A DNA stretch of 38,063 bases from Verrucomicrobia subdivision 3 bacterium UBA693 (GTDB taxonomy: Bacteria > Verrucomicrobiota > Verrucomicrobiia > Limisphaerales > UBA8199), in the NCBI GenBank assembly GCA_002298785.1, contig DBMR01000074.1, positions 1 to 38,063 of the forward strand, given 5' to 3'. Below, one piece after another: positions 15,075 to 22,716 of the stretch (positions within the stretch are counted from its first letter, which is position 1; each line of letters begins with the position of its first letter). The position numbers and the translations under genes are program-made. The notes beneath the pieces are model-generated. The model ran no database searches, was not told the origin of the DNA, and was given only the letters and a program-made list of their open reading frames with translations.

Positions 15075-16580
15075 TGATGTTGCGAGCAATTCGTTCATCT
15101 TCTCTCTCAACGTCGTCTTCAGGATTTTGCCAGTCGCATTTCGAGGCAAAGCCTGCATCACCACGATGTGCTTGGGTACTTTGTAGTAGGCAAGTTCTTG
15201 CCTTAAAAAGTCTTGTATAGCTTTGACGTCGAGGTGGGCACCATCCTGTGGGACTACAAATGCCACCGGTTGTTCTCCCCGGCGATCGTCCGGTTTGCCA
15301 ACCACCGCCGCTTCCTTGACCCCGGGAAAATGGTACAGCACTTCCTCGATTTGCCGCGGGTAAACATTTATCCCGTTCACCAGGAGCATGTCTTTCTTGC
15401 GGTCGGTTACGTAAAAATATCCTTCCGCGTCCCGATGCCCAATATCTCCGGTTAGCAGCCAGCCGTCACGCAGGACCTTGGCCGTTTCTTCCGGCTGTTT
15501 CCAGTAGCCCAGCATCACGTTGCCGCCGCGCACGCAAATTTCACCCGTCTCGCCCGGAGCCAGAATTTTGCCCTGTTCATCCTGGATGGAGACTTCCACT
15601 CCGGGAATCGGCAATCCGATCGATCCGGGTATGCGTTTGCCATTAATGGGGTTCTTTGTAACCACCGGGCTGGCTTCGCTCAGGCCGTAGCCTTCGATGA
15701 GAGGGATTTTGAATTTTTCTTCGAACTCTTTCAGCACCTGGCCGGGGAGCGGGGCGGCGCCGCTCACGCAAATTCGGAAAGGAAACGGCATGGAGTGCCC
15801 ATGCGTGGCCAGGCTCCGGTAGAATTGCGGGATGGCCGGGAGGATGGTGGCTTGCGCCTGAATCATTTCCTGAAGCGCGTTGCGCACCGGATGCAGGGAC
15901 TTCACCAGCACCACCGAGCCGCCAACGATCAGCGGCAGGAGCAAGCCGACGGTCAACATGTAGCTGTGGAAAACGGGCAGCATGACCGCGAGTCGGTCGT
16001 CCTTGATGGTCTGGAGCACGATCCGGCAACTTTCCACGTTATGCAACAGATTGCCGTGGGTAAGCATGGCACCTTTGGGCTGGCCCGTAGTGCCGGAGGT
16101 GTAAATCAACACCGCCAGGTCCGATTCCGCCGATTCCGGTAGCGGCGTTTGGCTGGGCGCCGTTTTGCCCGCTTCGCCGTCCAGCGCCACCAAGTCCAGC
16201 ATGCGCAACCCCGGGTGCGCTTCGGCCAGCGTCGGTTGGAACACTGCCAGCTCCGAGTCCGTGAGGATTAGATCCAGCCCGGCGTCATCGACGATGAAGC
16301 GGAGTTCAGGCGGTTTAAAGAAATTGTTGATCGGCACCGCCACCGCCCCGGCGTGGAAGATCGCAAATAAGCCCCACACGAACTGCGGGCAGTTTTTCAT
16401 CCACAACCCCACGCGGTCTCCGGGGCGAATCCCGTGCTCGCTCACCAGGCTCCGCCCAAGCTCCGCCGCCCGGAGATGCAGCTCGGTATAGGAATACTGG
16501 CGGTCTCCCCAGAACAACGCGGTCTTTTCAGGTTGCGCGGCGACCGATTGGGCAAAAGCTAGCCACAAGTTCATGCTCAT
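15069..16580 (-). CDS. Long-chain acyl-CoA ligase (AMP-dependent synthetase)
   Basis: A 503-residue adenylate-forming enzyme that activates a carboxylic acid, probably a fatty acid, with ATP and joins it to CoA. Motifs in order: the AMP-binding P-loop 'LIYTSGTTGQPKGAM' (158-172), 'GYGLSEASPVV' (about 295), 'DGWLLTGDIGHRDAEGYFYV' and 'DRKKDMLLVNGINVYPRQIE' (about 385-430), and the C-terminal lysine region 'PRNATGKILKTTL' near 480. This matches FadD-like ligases in length and motif spacing. The start is ATG at 16580; a second ATG two codons later is equally possible. It is a single gene, divergent from the small-envelope-protein cluster. Chain length preference cannot be told from sequence. Confidence 0.92.
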   Translation of the reverse strand: MSMNLWLAFAQSVAAQPEKTALFWGDRQYSYTELHLRAAELGRSLVSEHGIRPGDRVGLWMKNCPQFVWGLFAIFHAGAVAVPINNFFKPPELRFIVDDAGLDLILTDSELAVFQPTLAEAHPGLRMLDLVALDGEAGKTAPSQTPLPESAESDLAVLIYTSGTTGQPKGAMLTHGNLLHNVESCRIVLQTIKDDRLAVMLPVFHSYMLTVGLLLPLIVGGSVVLVKSLHPVRNALQEMIQAQATILPAIPQFYRSLATHGHSMPFPFRICVSGAAPLPGQVLKEFEEKFKIPLIEGYGLSEASPVVTKNPINGKRIPGSIGLPIPGVEVSIQDEQGKILAPGETGEICVRGGNVMLGYWKQPEETAKVLRDGWLLTGDIGHRDAEGYFYVTDRKKDMLLVNGINVYPRQIEEVLYHFPGVKEAAVVGKPDDRRGEQPVAFVVPQDGAHLDVKAIQDFLRQELAYYKVPKHIVVMQALPRNATGKILKTTLREKMNELLATSV

Positions 16581-16747
16581 CGAGAGTATGGGAGTACCTG
16601 ATCAAATCGGCAAGAAATGGATTCCGGGAAAGTCGGGGAAAAGTGTGGCTCGGGCTGTGAAGCCGCGGGCGGGCGGGCGGCGGGCCAACAGCAACTTGCC
16701 CAAAGCAGTCGTTAGTGGCACCGTAACAGTCAGTCTTCTCCCACAAT

Positions 16748-17290
16748 ATGCGCACCACGGTCATCATAGTAGCAGGAATCGCGCTCGCGCTGCTAGCGGT
16801 ATGCGAGATCGCCCTGGCATATCCGGTCGCCTGGTGGCTTTATGTCGTGGTTGCCGTCGTCCTGACCGCGGGGCTCATTCGACCCGTGCCAGTTCGCCGA
16901 CAGGTGGCTCGGGTCGGAGTGCTGGCGGGAGTCATGGGCGTCATGGCCGCGCTTAACCTTGTGAATTGGACGACCCGCAAGCCATTCCTCAGGGACGTGG
17001 CCCGCATCCAGGCTGGCATGACGGAAGCCGAGGTTAGGCACATCATGGGGCGCTATATGGAAGGCACGGGATGGCCGGCGTCGCCATTCGACCGTCCCGG
17101 GAGCCGTGGGACACTCGCCATTGATGGCAGCGGTTCGCAATACTCCACCACCACCTCCTCGGAAGGGCAGATGGTGATTCGAAATTCGCTGGTCTATCGT
17201 CATTCCAACGAGGGCGCGTTCAACTCCGATTGGGGCATTGTCTCCCTTGCTGACGGCAGAGTTACGCACGTGGAGTTCAGTCCGGATTGA
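16748..17290 (+). CDS. Membrane protein with BamE/SmpA-like segment
   Basis: A 180-residue protein with three hydrophobic helices in the first 75 residues ('VIIVAGIALALLAVCEIALA', 'VAWWLYVVVAVVLTAGLI', 'GVLAGVMGVMAALNLV'). A soluble domain follows, opening with 'ARIQAGMTEAEVRHIMGRY' (about 85-103). That sentence is the hallmark of SmpA/OmlA/BamE-like domains ('G-M-x-x-x-x-V-x-x-x-x-G'). The remainder is beta-rich ('SLADGRVTHVEFSPD'), as in these domains. BamE itself is a small lipoprotein, so this is a membrane-anchored relative rather than BamE. It begins a row of small envelope genes on the plus strand. Confidence 0.72.
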   Translation: MRTTVIIVAGIALALLAVCEIALAYPVAWWLYVVVAVVLTAGLIRPVPVRRQVARVGVLAGVMGVMAALNLVNWTTRKPFLRDVARIQAGMTEAEVRHIMGRYMEGTGWPASPFDRPGSRGTLAIDGSGSQYSTTTSSEGQMVIRNSLVYRHSNEGAFNSDWGIVSLADGRVTHVEFSPD

Positions 17291-17308
17291 GGTGGGAACG
17301 GGTGAAGT

Positions 17309-17509
17309 ATGGGAGACTTAATTGCTCAGTTGGTTGAGTTGGTGGCCGAGATCTGGCATGCGGATTCTCGGGTGCGAGATCGCTCCGTCCTGGGAGAGTC
17401 GGGGGTGGAACGTAAATCCCGCCGTGCAGTCGCTTGGCTTTGTGGGGGCATGATTGTTTTGTTGCTGCTTGCCGGGTTTCTTTGGTGGTGGTTCACTCGG
17501 GAGAGATGA
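17309..17509 (+). CDS. Small single-pass membrane protein, unknown function
   Basis: A 66-residue product with a soluble, charged N-terminal part and one transmembrane helix (AVAWLCGGMIVLLLLAGFLW, about 42-61) ending in a Trp-rich, positively charged tail. It starts 18 bases after the BamE-like gene and is probably co-transcribed with it. I do not recognise the family. Support is the topology and the position in a row of envelope genes. Confidence 0.5.
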   Translation: MGDLIAQLVELVAEIWHADSRVRDRSVLGESGVERKSRRAVAWLCGGMIVLLLLAGFLWWWFTRER

Positions 17510-17586
17510 GAGGCTTTCCGCCGACCCTGCGAGTCGGTCGAAAAGAAGTCCCGTCGGGTCGCCATGGTCAACGTAGCGAGGCATTT

Positions 17587-17664
17587 ATGACCAACGAAAT
17601 AATTCCACCCCAACCGGACAACAGAACAAGATTCACAGGACGAGGGCCACGGCCTGACCGGTGA
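17587..17664 (+). CDS. Possible 25-codon ORF directly before a tiny membrane protein
   Basis: A very short frame (MTNEIIPPQPDNRTRFTG, then seven more residues), Pro- and Arg-rich, whose stop is one base before the ATG at 17666. It could be a leader peptide, or the cytoplasmic N terminus of the following membrane protein split off by a frameshift. Coding is not proven. Confidence 0.25.
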   Translation: MTNEIIPPQPDNRTRFTGRGPRPDR

Positions 17665-17665
17665 T

Positions 17666-17833
17666 ATGAGCACCAGGAAAGTCCTCACCCTCTTCGGCAT
17701 CATTGCACTAGTGATCCTGCCGCTCAGGATTCACAATCGGTCCTGGCAGATTCTTTTCTCCGTGCTGTGGGGAGTATTCGTCCTGGTCTGGTTTGGTTTG
17801 GGTTTGACGCAGATCGCCAGCGGATTGCTTTGA
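17666..17833 (+). CDS. Tiny two-helix membrane protein, unknown function
   Basis: A 55-codon frame encoding MSTRKVLTLFGIIALVILPL, a short polar loop (RIHNRSWQ), and a second hydrophobic helix (FSVLWGVFVLVWFGLGLTQI). Two helices with a positively charged start are typical of small inner-membrane proteins. No family is recognised. It lies in the same orientation between the 66-residue membrane protein and a YceK-like lipoprotein. Confidence 0.45.
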   Translation: MSTRKVLTLFGIIALVILPLRIHNRSWQILFSVLWGVFVLVWFGLGLTQIASGLL

Positions 17834-17880
17834 CACCTGCAGGCTAATCCGCAAGGGCGCATGGCTGCGACGCGTGTGAT

Positions 17881-18210
17881 ATGAAGACGAAGTCTCTAAG
17901 GGCCTGGTTCGCGACGCTGCTGGCGATGGTCTTTCCGGGATGTGGAACGGTGAGCACACGCACGAATGGTGACACGGGCCAATATCACGGGTTCGGTTAT
18001 GATATGAAGAAGGTAAGCACCGGCAGTGAGTGGTTGGAATTCTCGGGCGAGGGCAGTGCCGGCAAAGTGCCCTTTCTCTGGCCTCGCGGCGTGGTCTGGA
18101 TTCTGGATGCTCCCCTATCGCTTGTGGTCGACACGCTCCTACTGCCAGCCGATGCCCTGCGGCCAAAGACCCCGGAACACAAAAGGGAACCCGCCAACAG
18201 CCAACCTTGA
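17881..18210 (+). CDS. YceK/YidQ-like lipoprotein
   Basis: A 109-residue protein with a short signal peptide ending in a lipobox-like 'VFPGC' (Cys21; the -3 Phe is atypical). The conserved family sentence is 'VWILDAPLSLVVDTLLLPAD' near residues 77-96, which matches the 'LD-P-SL-DTLLLP-D' block of Escherichia coli YceK and YidQ as I remember it. It is probably an outer- or inner-membrane-anchored lipoprotein of unknown role. The region before this block, rich in Gly and Ser, is not conserved with YceK. It sits in the small-envelope-protein cluster. Confidence 0.72.
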   Translation: MKTKSLRAWFATLLAMVFPGCGTVSTRTNGDTGQYHGFGYDMKKVSTGSEWLEFSGEGSAGKVPFLWPRGVVWILDAPLSLVVDTLLLPADALRPKTPEHKREPANSQP

Positions 18211-18502
18211 TTAAAGGGAACCATGGTTGGGAAGCACACCCAGTCTGGGGAATTCCGCGCTGTGTTTCGGGCGTCGATCAGGGTTTTGGGTGTCCCTGGA
18301 TTCGAGTTGGAGGTGTGGTTATTGTTTTGAGCGTGAATATTAGGTGCTTTTCATACACCGCTATGCTATTAGAGTGAGACTATGGAGCCGAGGCGTGTCA
18401 CAGCCCAGTGCCAGGAGAAGACTGATTCGCCGCGAAGCCGTTTGGGTCGACATTTTGGTGCAGTCGATGCCGGATTGCGCCCGGCTTGACCTCCTTACTT
18501 AT

Positions 18503-20272
18503 ATGAAGACTTACAGACGGATGCCCATGGGAACTAAAACGATCTTAAGATTTCTCATCACTGTTCTTTGCCTGGCAACTGGACCGTTACAGGTGACAGG
18601 GGGTGATTCGCCCTCCGAAACACGTTCCTCCAATGTGGAAAGCTGGGAATCAATATCGAATAGATGGGGTTCGGTCTCATTCAAAAAGGTAGAACAAAAT
18701 GCCGAACAGGGTAACGTGACGGCACAGTACTTCGTGTCGATTGCATATCAACTGGGACTCGGAGTGGAAACAAACCGAGCCGAAGCCCTCAAGTGGACCA
18801 AACTCGCTGCGAATCAAGGGATGCCGCGAGCGGAGCGGCGGCTCGGCTGGATGCTGCAAAACGGTTTGGGCACCACCGCAAATCTCGTTGAAGCGGCCAA
18901 ATGGTATCGACTGGGAGCCGAGCATGGTGACGCGCCGGCTCAGAACTGCCTCGGCTGGCTTTACCAAAAAGGTATGGGTGTGGAGCGCGATCCGAAACAG
19001 GCACTAAGCTGGTATCAGAAGGCTGCGGAACAGGGCGACCTTCAGGCGAAGAAATACCTGGCCTGGATGTATGCGGGTGGAGCCTACGGGCCGACCAACG
19101 TGATCGAAGTAGGCGCCGACGCACAGATTCGCTCGGGCGGATTCGCCCCTGACCACGACTTGGCTGAACAATGGATGCGCAAAGCGGTTGATTTGAACCG
19201 GGCGGAGGGCCAATACGAATTCGGGTGTTTGTTGATGAGCGAGCGCAACCAACAGGGGTACGAGGACACCAATCGTTTTGCGGATGCCGGCGAGTATTTC
19301 AGAAAAGCTGCGGAGCAAGGCCATGCCAGCGCCCAATACCGGTTAGCCGACATGTATCACGTCGGCAATTTGGGGAACGACCAGAGGTCGAATTGCATAC
19401 CGTGGTTCTTAAAGTCGGCCGCTCAAGGAAACAGCGAGGCCCAGGCAAGGCTTGGAGAGCTTTCACGATTCTATCCGAACAGTGACTTGCTGAAAGGATA
19501 CAATCCAACCGAAATGCTGTTAAAGAGTGCAGAAAAGGGGAATCTCGAGGCGCAGTTCGAACTAGCCAGGCGCTACCAAGAGGGTGATGGCGTCACGAAA
19601 ACGCCGGCCGAGGCTTTCAAATGGATGGAACGCGCGGCTCAAAATGAACAACGAAGCAGTCTGGTTACCAAAGCCCGCTACCGCCTTGGAGTCATGTACG
19701 AAACGGGTTTTGGAGTACCACCGGACGCTGCGAAAGCGCGAGAATTGTATCGGCAGGCCGTATTTGCCGAGTTCACCGACCCGAGCGCGGTGTTCCGGGT
19801 GGCGCAGATGTGCGAGACTGGCCAGGACATTCCCCAAAGTGATGATGAGGCGGTGGAGTGGTACTATGCTGCGGCTGTAGGCGCCGGAGGCGAGTTTTGT
19901 TCTGAGGCGGCCGAAAGTCTGTTCAGACTTTACGCCGATGGCCGCGGATTTCGGAAGGACAAACAGGTGCCGGTTAACGTCGACGACATTCGCTCACGAC
20001 TCTACAACGTGCCCGCGCTGCTTGAATATATTAACGGCCAGGTCATCTCGCCGCGCGCGCAGTTTTACCTAGGGGAGATTTTCTATCGTGGGAAGATTGT
20101 TCAGCGAAACGATGTCGAGGCCGTAGCATGGCTTCGCCTTGCTTCGAAGCAAGGCGTTGACGATGCCCAAAAATTGTTGCCGACGCTGGAGGCGACGATG
20201 TCTGCCGAACAGAAGGAAGCGGCGGGGAGCCGTTTCCTTGATTTGGAAAAACGTAATCGCAAGATACGTTGA
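18503..20272 (+). CDS. Secreted Sel1-repeat protein
   Basis: About 589 residues from the ATG at 18503; ATGs at 18521 and 18527 are close alternatives, the last giving the tidiest signal peptide (MGTKTILRFLITVLCLATG). The mature part is built almost wholly of Sel1-like (TPR-related) repeats, about ten. Examples are 'AEALKWTKLAANQGMPRAER', 'VEAAKWYRLGAEHGDAPAQN', 'KQALSWYQKAAEQGDLQAKK', 'GEYFRKAAEQGHASAQYRLA' and 'VEAVAWLRLASKQGVDDAQK'. Such solenoids mediate protein-protein contacts, often in the envelope. Repeats 4-5 are separated by a longer insertion (about 195-225). Partners are unknown. The open frame continues upstream to 18344, but no signal peptide would then be at the N terminus. Confidence 0.85.
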   Translation: MKTYRRMPMGTKTILRFLITVLCLATGPLQVTGGDSPSETRSSNVESWESISNRWGSVSFKKVEQNAEQGNVTAQYFVSIAYQLGLGVETNRAEALKWTKLAANQGMPRAERRLGWMLQNGLGTTANLVEAAKWYRLGAEHGDAPAQNCLGWLYQKGMGVERDPKQALSWYQKAAEQGDLQAKKYLAWMYAGGAYGPTNVIEVGADAQIRSGGFAPDHDLAEQWMRKAVDLNRAEGQYEFGCLLMSERNQQGYEDTNRFADAGEYFRKAAEQGHASAQYRLADMYHVGNLGNDQRSNCIPWFLKSAAQGNSEAQARLGELSRFYPNSDLLKGYNPTEMLLKSAEKGNLEAQFELARRYQEGDGVTKTPAEAFKWMERAAQNEQRSSLVTKARYRLGVMYETGFGVPPDAAKARELYRQAVFAEFTDPSAVFRVAQMCETGQDIPQSDDEAVEWYYAAAVGAGGEFCSEAAESLFRLYADGRGFRKDKQVPVNVDDIRSRLYNVPALLEYINGQVISPRAQFYLGEIFYRGKIVQRNDVEAVAWLRLASKQGVDDAQKLLPTLEATMSAEQKEAAGSRFLDLEKRNRKIR

Positions 20273-20572
20273 AAGAACCGATGGGGATTAGACGGGGTCC
20301 GGGCTAGTCCGTGGAGAAGTATCATCCGTCGTAACCGGGATGTAGGTGCCGACACCGAGCGGTCGCCTTATCTGATCGGTGGTAATCGTGGGTTATGAGT
20401 GTGCCGATTGAGACCGTGGCCCGTGTGGTCATCGTGCTGCCGCGACACCAGAGGTTTTCGTGGGCGCGTTTTCGAATCGAATTAGATGACTCGGGTTCGG
20501 AAGGACGCCATTGACGCGCTCGTCGTCATGGCTCACCCTTGGTATTAAGCCAATCAACAAGAGAAAGGTGCT
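20273..20572. other. Intergenic stretch, nothing recognised
   Basis: 300 bases between the Sel1 protein and the DUF4242 gene. I see no convincing open frame, tRNA, or promoter pair. The only clear signal is at the end: GAGAAAGG shortly before the ATG at 20573 serves as ribosome binding site. Confidence 0.5.
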
Positions 20573-20848
20573 ATGCCTAAATACATAATCGAACGAGAAA
20601 TTCCCGGGGCTGGAACGCTTACGGGCGACCAGTTGGAGGCCATCTCTCAGAAATCCTGCTCGGTGTTGGGAAAACTCGGGTCTCAGATTCAGTGGATTGA
20701 GAGCTACGTCACGGACGACAAGGTTTATTGCGCCTACATTGCCGCCAACGAAGACCTGATTCGCGAGCACGCGAAACAAGGCGGTTTTCCCGCTAACCGT
20801 GTCTCAGCAGTGCGGCGGGTCATTGATCCGACAACCGCTGAAGCTTAG
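20573..20848 (+). CDS. DUF4242 domain protein (SCO4226-like)
   Basis: A 91-residue single-domain protein. 'MPKYIIEREIPGAGTLTGDQ' at the start, 'IQWIESYVTDDKVYCAYIA' in the middle and 'ANEDLIREHAKQGGFPANRV' near the end are the typical DUF4242 blocks. The family adopts a ferredoxin-like dimeric barrel; one Streptomyces member has been described as nickel binding, but I cannot assign metal ligands here. A good ribosome binding site (AAAGG, five bases from the ATG) is present. It is a stand-alone gene; the rho gene begins 514 bases downstream. Confidence 0.85.
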   Translation: MPKYIIEREIPGAGTLTGDQLEAISQKSCSVLGKLGSQIQWIESYVTDDKVYCAYIAANEDLIREHAKQGGFPANRVSAVRRVIDPTTAEA

Positions 20849-21362
20849 ACCAAAGACAATCAAGCGCAGCCCGTCCCGGCGCTCGTGGAATAATCGGTAT
20901 GTGGCTGGACGGCGATTTCTGGCGATGCTGGTGCCCGGCATCTTGGCGTAAGCAGAGTTGGCGTTCACGATCATGATCTGGAGCAATGGGTGAAAGTGGA
21001 GCGAGGTTACGAGTTGTGCCGGCCTGCACCAGCCAGGTCTAACCCCCATCAGGATAGGGTAATACGACTTTCAACGGCCTGGTCTGGCCAAAGGACTTTG
21101 GCCGGTGAAATCCGGGACCGATGGGGAAACGCCTGAGCCAGAAAGTGATCGCCGGGTTGAGAATTCGGGGCGAAGGCAGATTTTGGTGCAGATTTTTGTT
21201 GCGTCATCAATGAAACCGGGCTAAATGGTGGAAGTCGAAGGTTCGTAGCTGCGGGTCCTCAACAGGTTTTTCATTGGTCCATGCAGCAGCTTCCCAAGAA
21301 TTCTAAGTTCTAAAAAGTTCCCGGGGATTTTTCTCAGGAGCCTTCGAGATTACAACCAAAGT
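20849..21362. other. Long leader region in front of rho
   Basis: 514 bases with no credible gene. It contains a 7-bp perfect hairpin at 21086-21103. An AGGAG lies about 20 bases before the rho ATG, too far to be a normal ribosome binding site. rho genes are often autoregulated through their leader; here that is inference only. Confidence 0.45.
21086..21103. repeat. Short hairpin in the rho leader
   Basis: GGCCAAA (21086-21092), loop GGAC, TTTGGCC (21097-21103): a perfect 7-bp stem. It has no T tract, so it is not an intrinsic terminator. It lies 260 bases before the rho start codon. Confidence 0.45.
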
Positions 21363-22505
21363 ATGAGCACAGTGACAAACAACGACAAATCAAGAGACGC
21401 CGTGATCGAACCAGGAAGTGGCTACCTGGAAATCTCCGAGAAAGGCTTCGGCTTTCTGCGCACCGCGCAAAATCATTTCCATCCGAAGCCGACCGATATT
21501 TTTGTGACGCCGGACACCATTAAGCGCAATTTCCTGCGGGAAGGCGCGCTGGTGGAAGGTCCGACGCAACCGCCGCACCGGGGGACAAGTCCCCAACTAA
21601 GATCGGTGGAGCGAGTGAACGGGATGCTGTTTGAGGACTACACGCGGTCGGTGCGATTTGAGAACCTGACCACGATTGACCCCATCGAGAAGTTCCGGTT
21701 GGAGACCAGCCCGGATCTGATTGAGACGCGGGTGATCGACATGGTCACGCCGCTGGGCAAAGGCACGCGCGGTTTGATTGTGGCCCCGCCGCGCACGGGC
21801 AAGACTACGATTTTGAAGCAGATTGCCAACGCGATCACCACCAACCATCCGGAAGTCCACGTCTTGGTGCTGCTGATCGACGAGCGTCCGGAGGAAGTCA
21901 CCGATTTTCAGCGGTCGGTCAAAGCCGAGGTGGTGGCTTCCTCGAACGACCAGGATTTGGAGACTCACGTGCGGCTTTCCCGGTTCATGATCGAACGGTG
22001 CCGCCGCATGGTGGAAGCCGGCAAGGATGTGTTCGTGTTGCTGGACTCGATTACCCGCGTCGCCCGCGCTTACAACAGCGTGCATGGTGGCAGCGGACGC
22101 ACGATGACCGGCGGTGTGGACGCCCGCGCACTGGAAATTCCGCGCAAGATGTTCGCGTCGGCGCGCAAGATTGAGGAAGGCGGTTCGCTGACGATTCTGG
22201 CGACCGCGCTGGTGGATACCGGCTCCCGCATGGATGAGCTGATCTTTCAGGAATTCAAGGGCACCGGTAACATGGAATTGATCCTGGACCGCAAGCTCTC
22301 TGACCGGCGCCTGTTCCCCGCCATCGACATTCCCAAGAGCGGCACGCGCAAAGAGGAGAAACTTTTTCCCAAGAACCAGATCGAAGCGGTGCGCAAACTG
22401 CGCCGCACGATGGTGGACCTGAACCCGGTGGAAGCGATGGAGACGCTGGTGGCGGCTTTGAAGAAGCACAAAACCAACGACGAACTCCTTTCCAAATTGC
22501 TGTAA
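21363..22505 (+). CDS. rho: Transcription termination factor Rho (lacking the N-terminal Rho_N helical domain)
   Basis: A 380-residue hexameric RNA-dependent ATPase that ends untranslated transcripts. The RNA-binding cold-shock-like domain begins almost at once ('GYLEISEKGFGFLRTA', 20-35). Walker A is 'APPRTGKT' (141-148). The DE-box 'LLIDERPEEVT' lies at about 165-175. 'LLDSITRVARAYN', the Q-loop/secondary RNA site region ('VEEGGSLTI'-type), and 'EFKGTGNMEL' all follow as in E. coli Rho. Two departures are seen. The ~50-residue N-terminal helical Rho_N domain is absent, making it shorter than the usual ~419. The P-loop has Arg144 where E. coli has Lys181. The ATG at 21363 is the only sensible start. 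It is monocistronic, followed by a hairpin. Confidence 0.97.
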   Translation: MSTVTNNDKSRDAVIEPGSGYLEISEKGFGFLRTAQNHFHPKPTDIFVTPDTIKRNFLREGALVEGPTQPPHRGTSPQLRSVERVNGMLFEDYTRSVRFENLTTIDPIEKFRLETSPDLIETRVIDMVTPLGKGTRGLIVAPPRTGKTTILKQIANAITTNHPEVHVLVLLIDERPEEVTDFQRSVKAEVVASSNDQDLETHVRLSRFMIERCRRMVEAGKDVFVLLDSITRVARAYNSVHGGSGRTMTGGVDARALEIPRKMFASARKIEEGGSLTILATALVDTGSRMDELIFQEFKGTGNMELILDRKLSDRRLFPAIDIPKSGTRKEEKLFPKNQIEAVRKLRRTMVDLNPVEAMETLVAALKKHKTNDELLSKLL

Positions 22506-22526
22506 CCGGCCTGGGAACCGGTGGGT

Positions 22527-22560
22527 GGCAGGGGACGGAAGGGCACACTTCCGTCCTGCC
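22527..22560 (+). terminator. Hairpin after rho, possible transcript end
   Basis: GGACGGAAG (22533-22541) and CTTCCGTCC (22548-22556) make a perfect 9-bp stem with a 6-base loop. It is extended by GGCA (22527-22530) and TGCC (22557-22560) with a 2-base bulge. It lies 22 bases after the rho stop. No T tract follows, so it may protect the 3' end rather than terminate on its own. Confidence 0.5.
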
Positions 22561-22716
22561 CGTAGCTCCGACTCGGTGTCTGCCGGAGCCTCGATTTCCA
22601 CTGGCGAATCTGCAAAGATGGCCGCGTCCCGGCGGATCATGGCCCGGTGTCCGTGGCGAAACAGGGTGGCCGGGAAGGGGGGTGCCATCGCCGGATGACT
22701 TTAGTTTGGCTGTAAC

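Noticed and set aside
20804..21049. Minus-strand 81-codon frame in the rho leader as a remnant of a mobile gene
   Set aside because: Composition and content show no transposase motif, and part lies antisense to the DUF4242 gene.
21059..21068. TAATACGACT, the first half of a T7 phage promoter
   Set aside because: The match stops after ten bases (TTTC follows), and no phage gene is near; chance.
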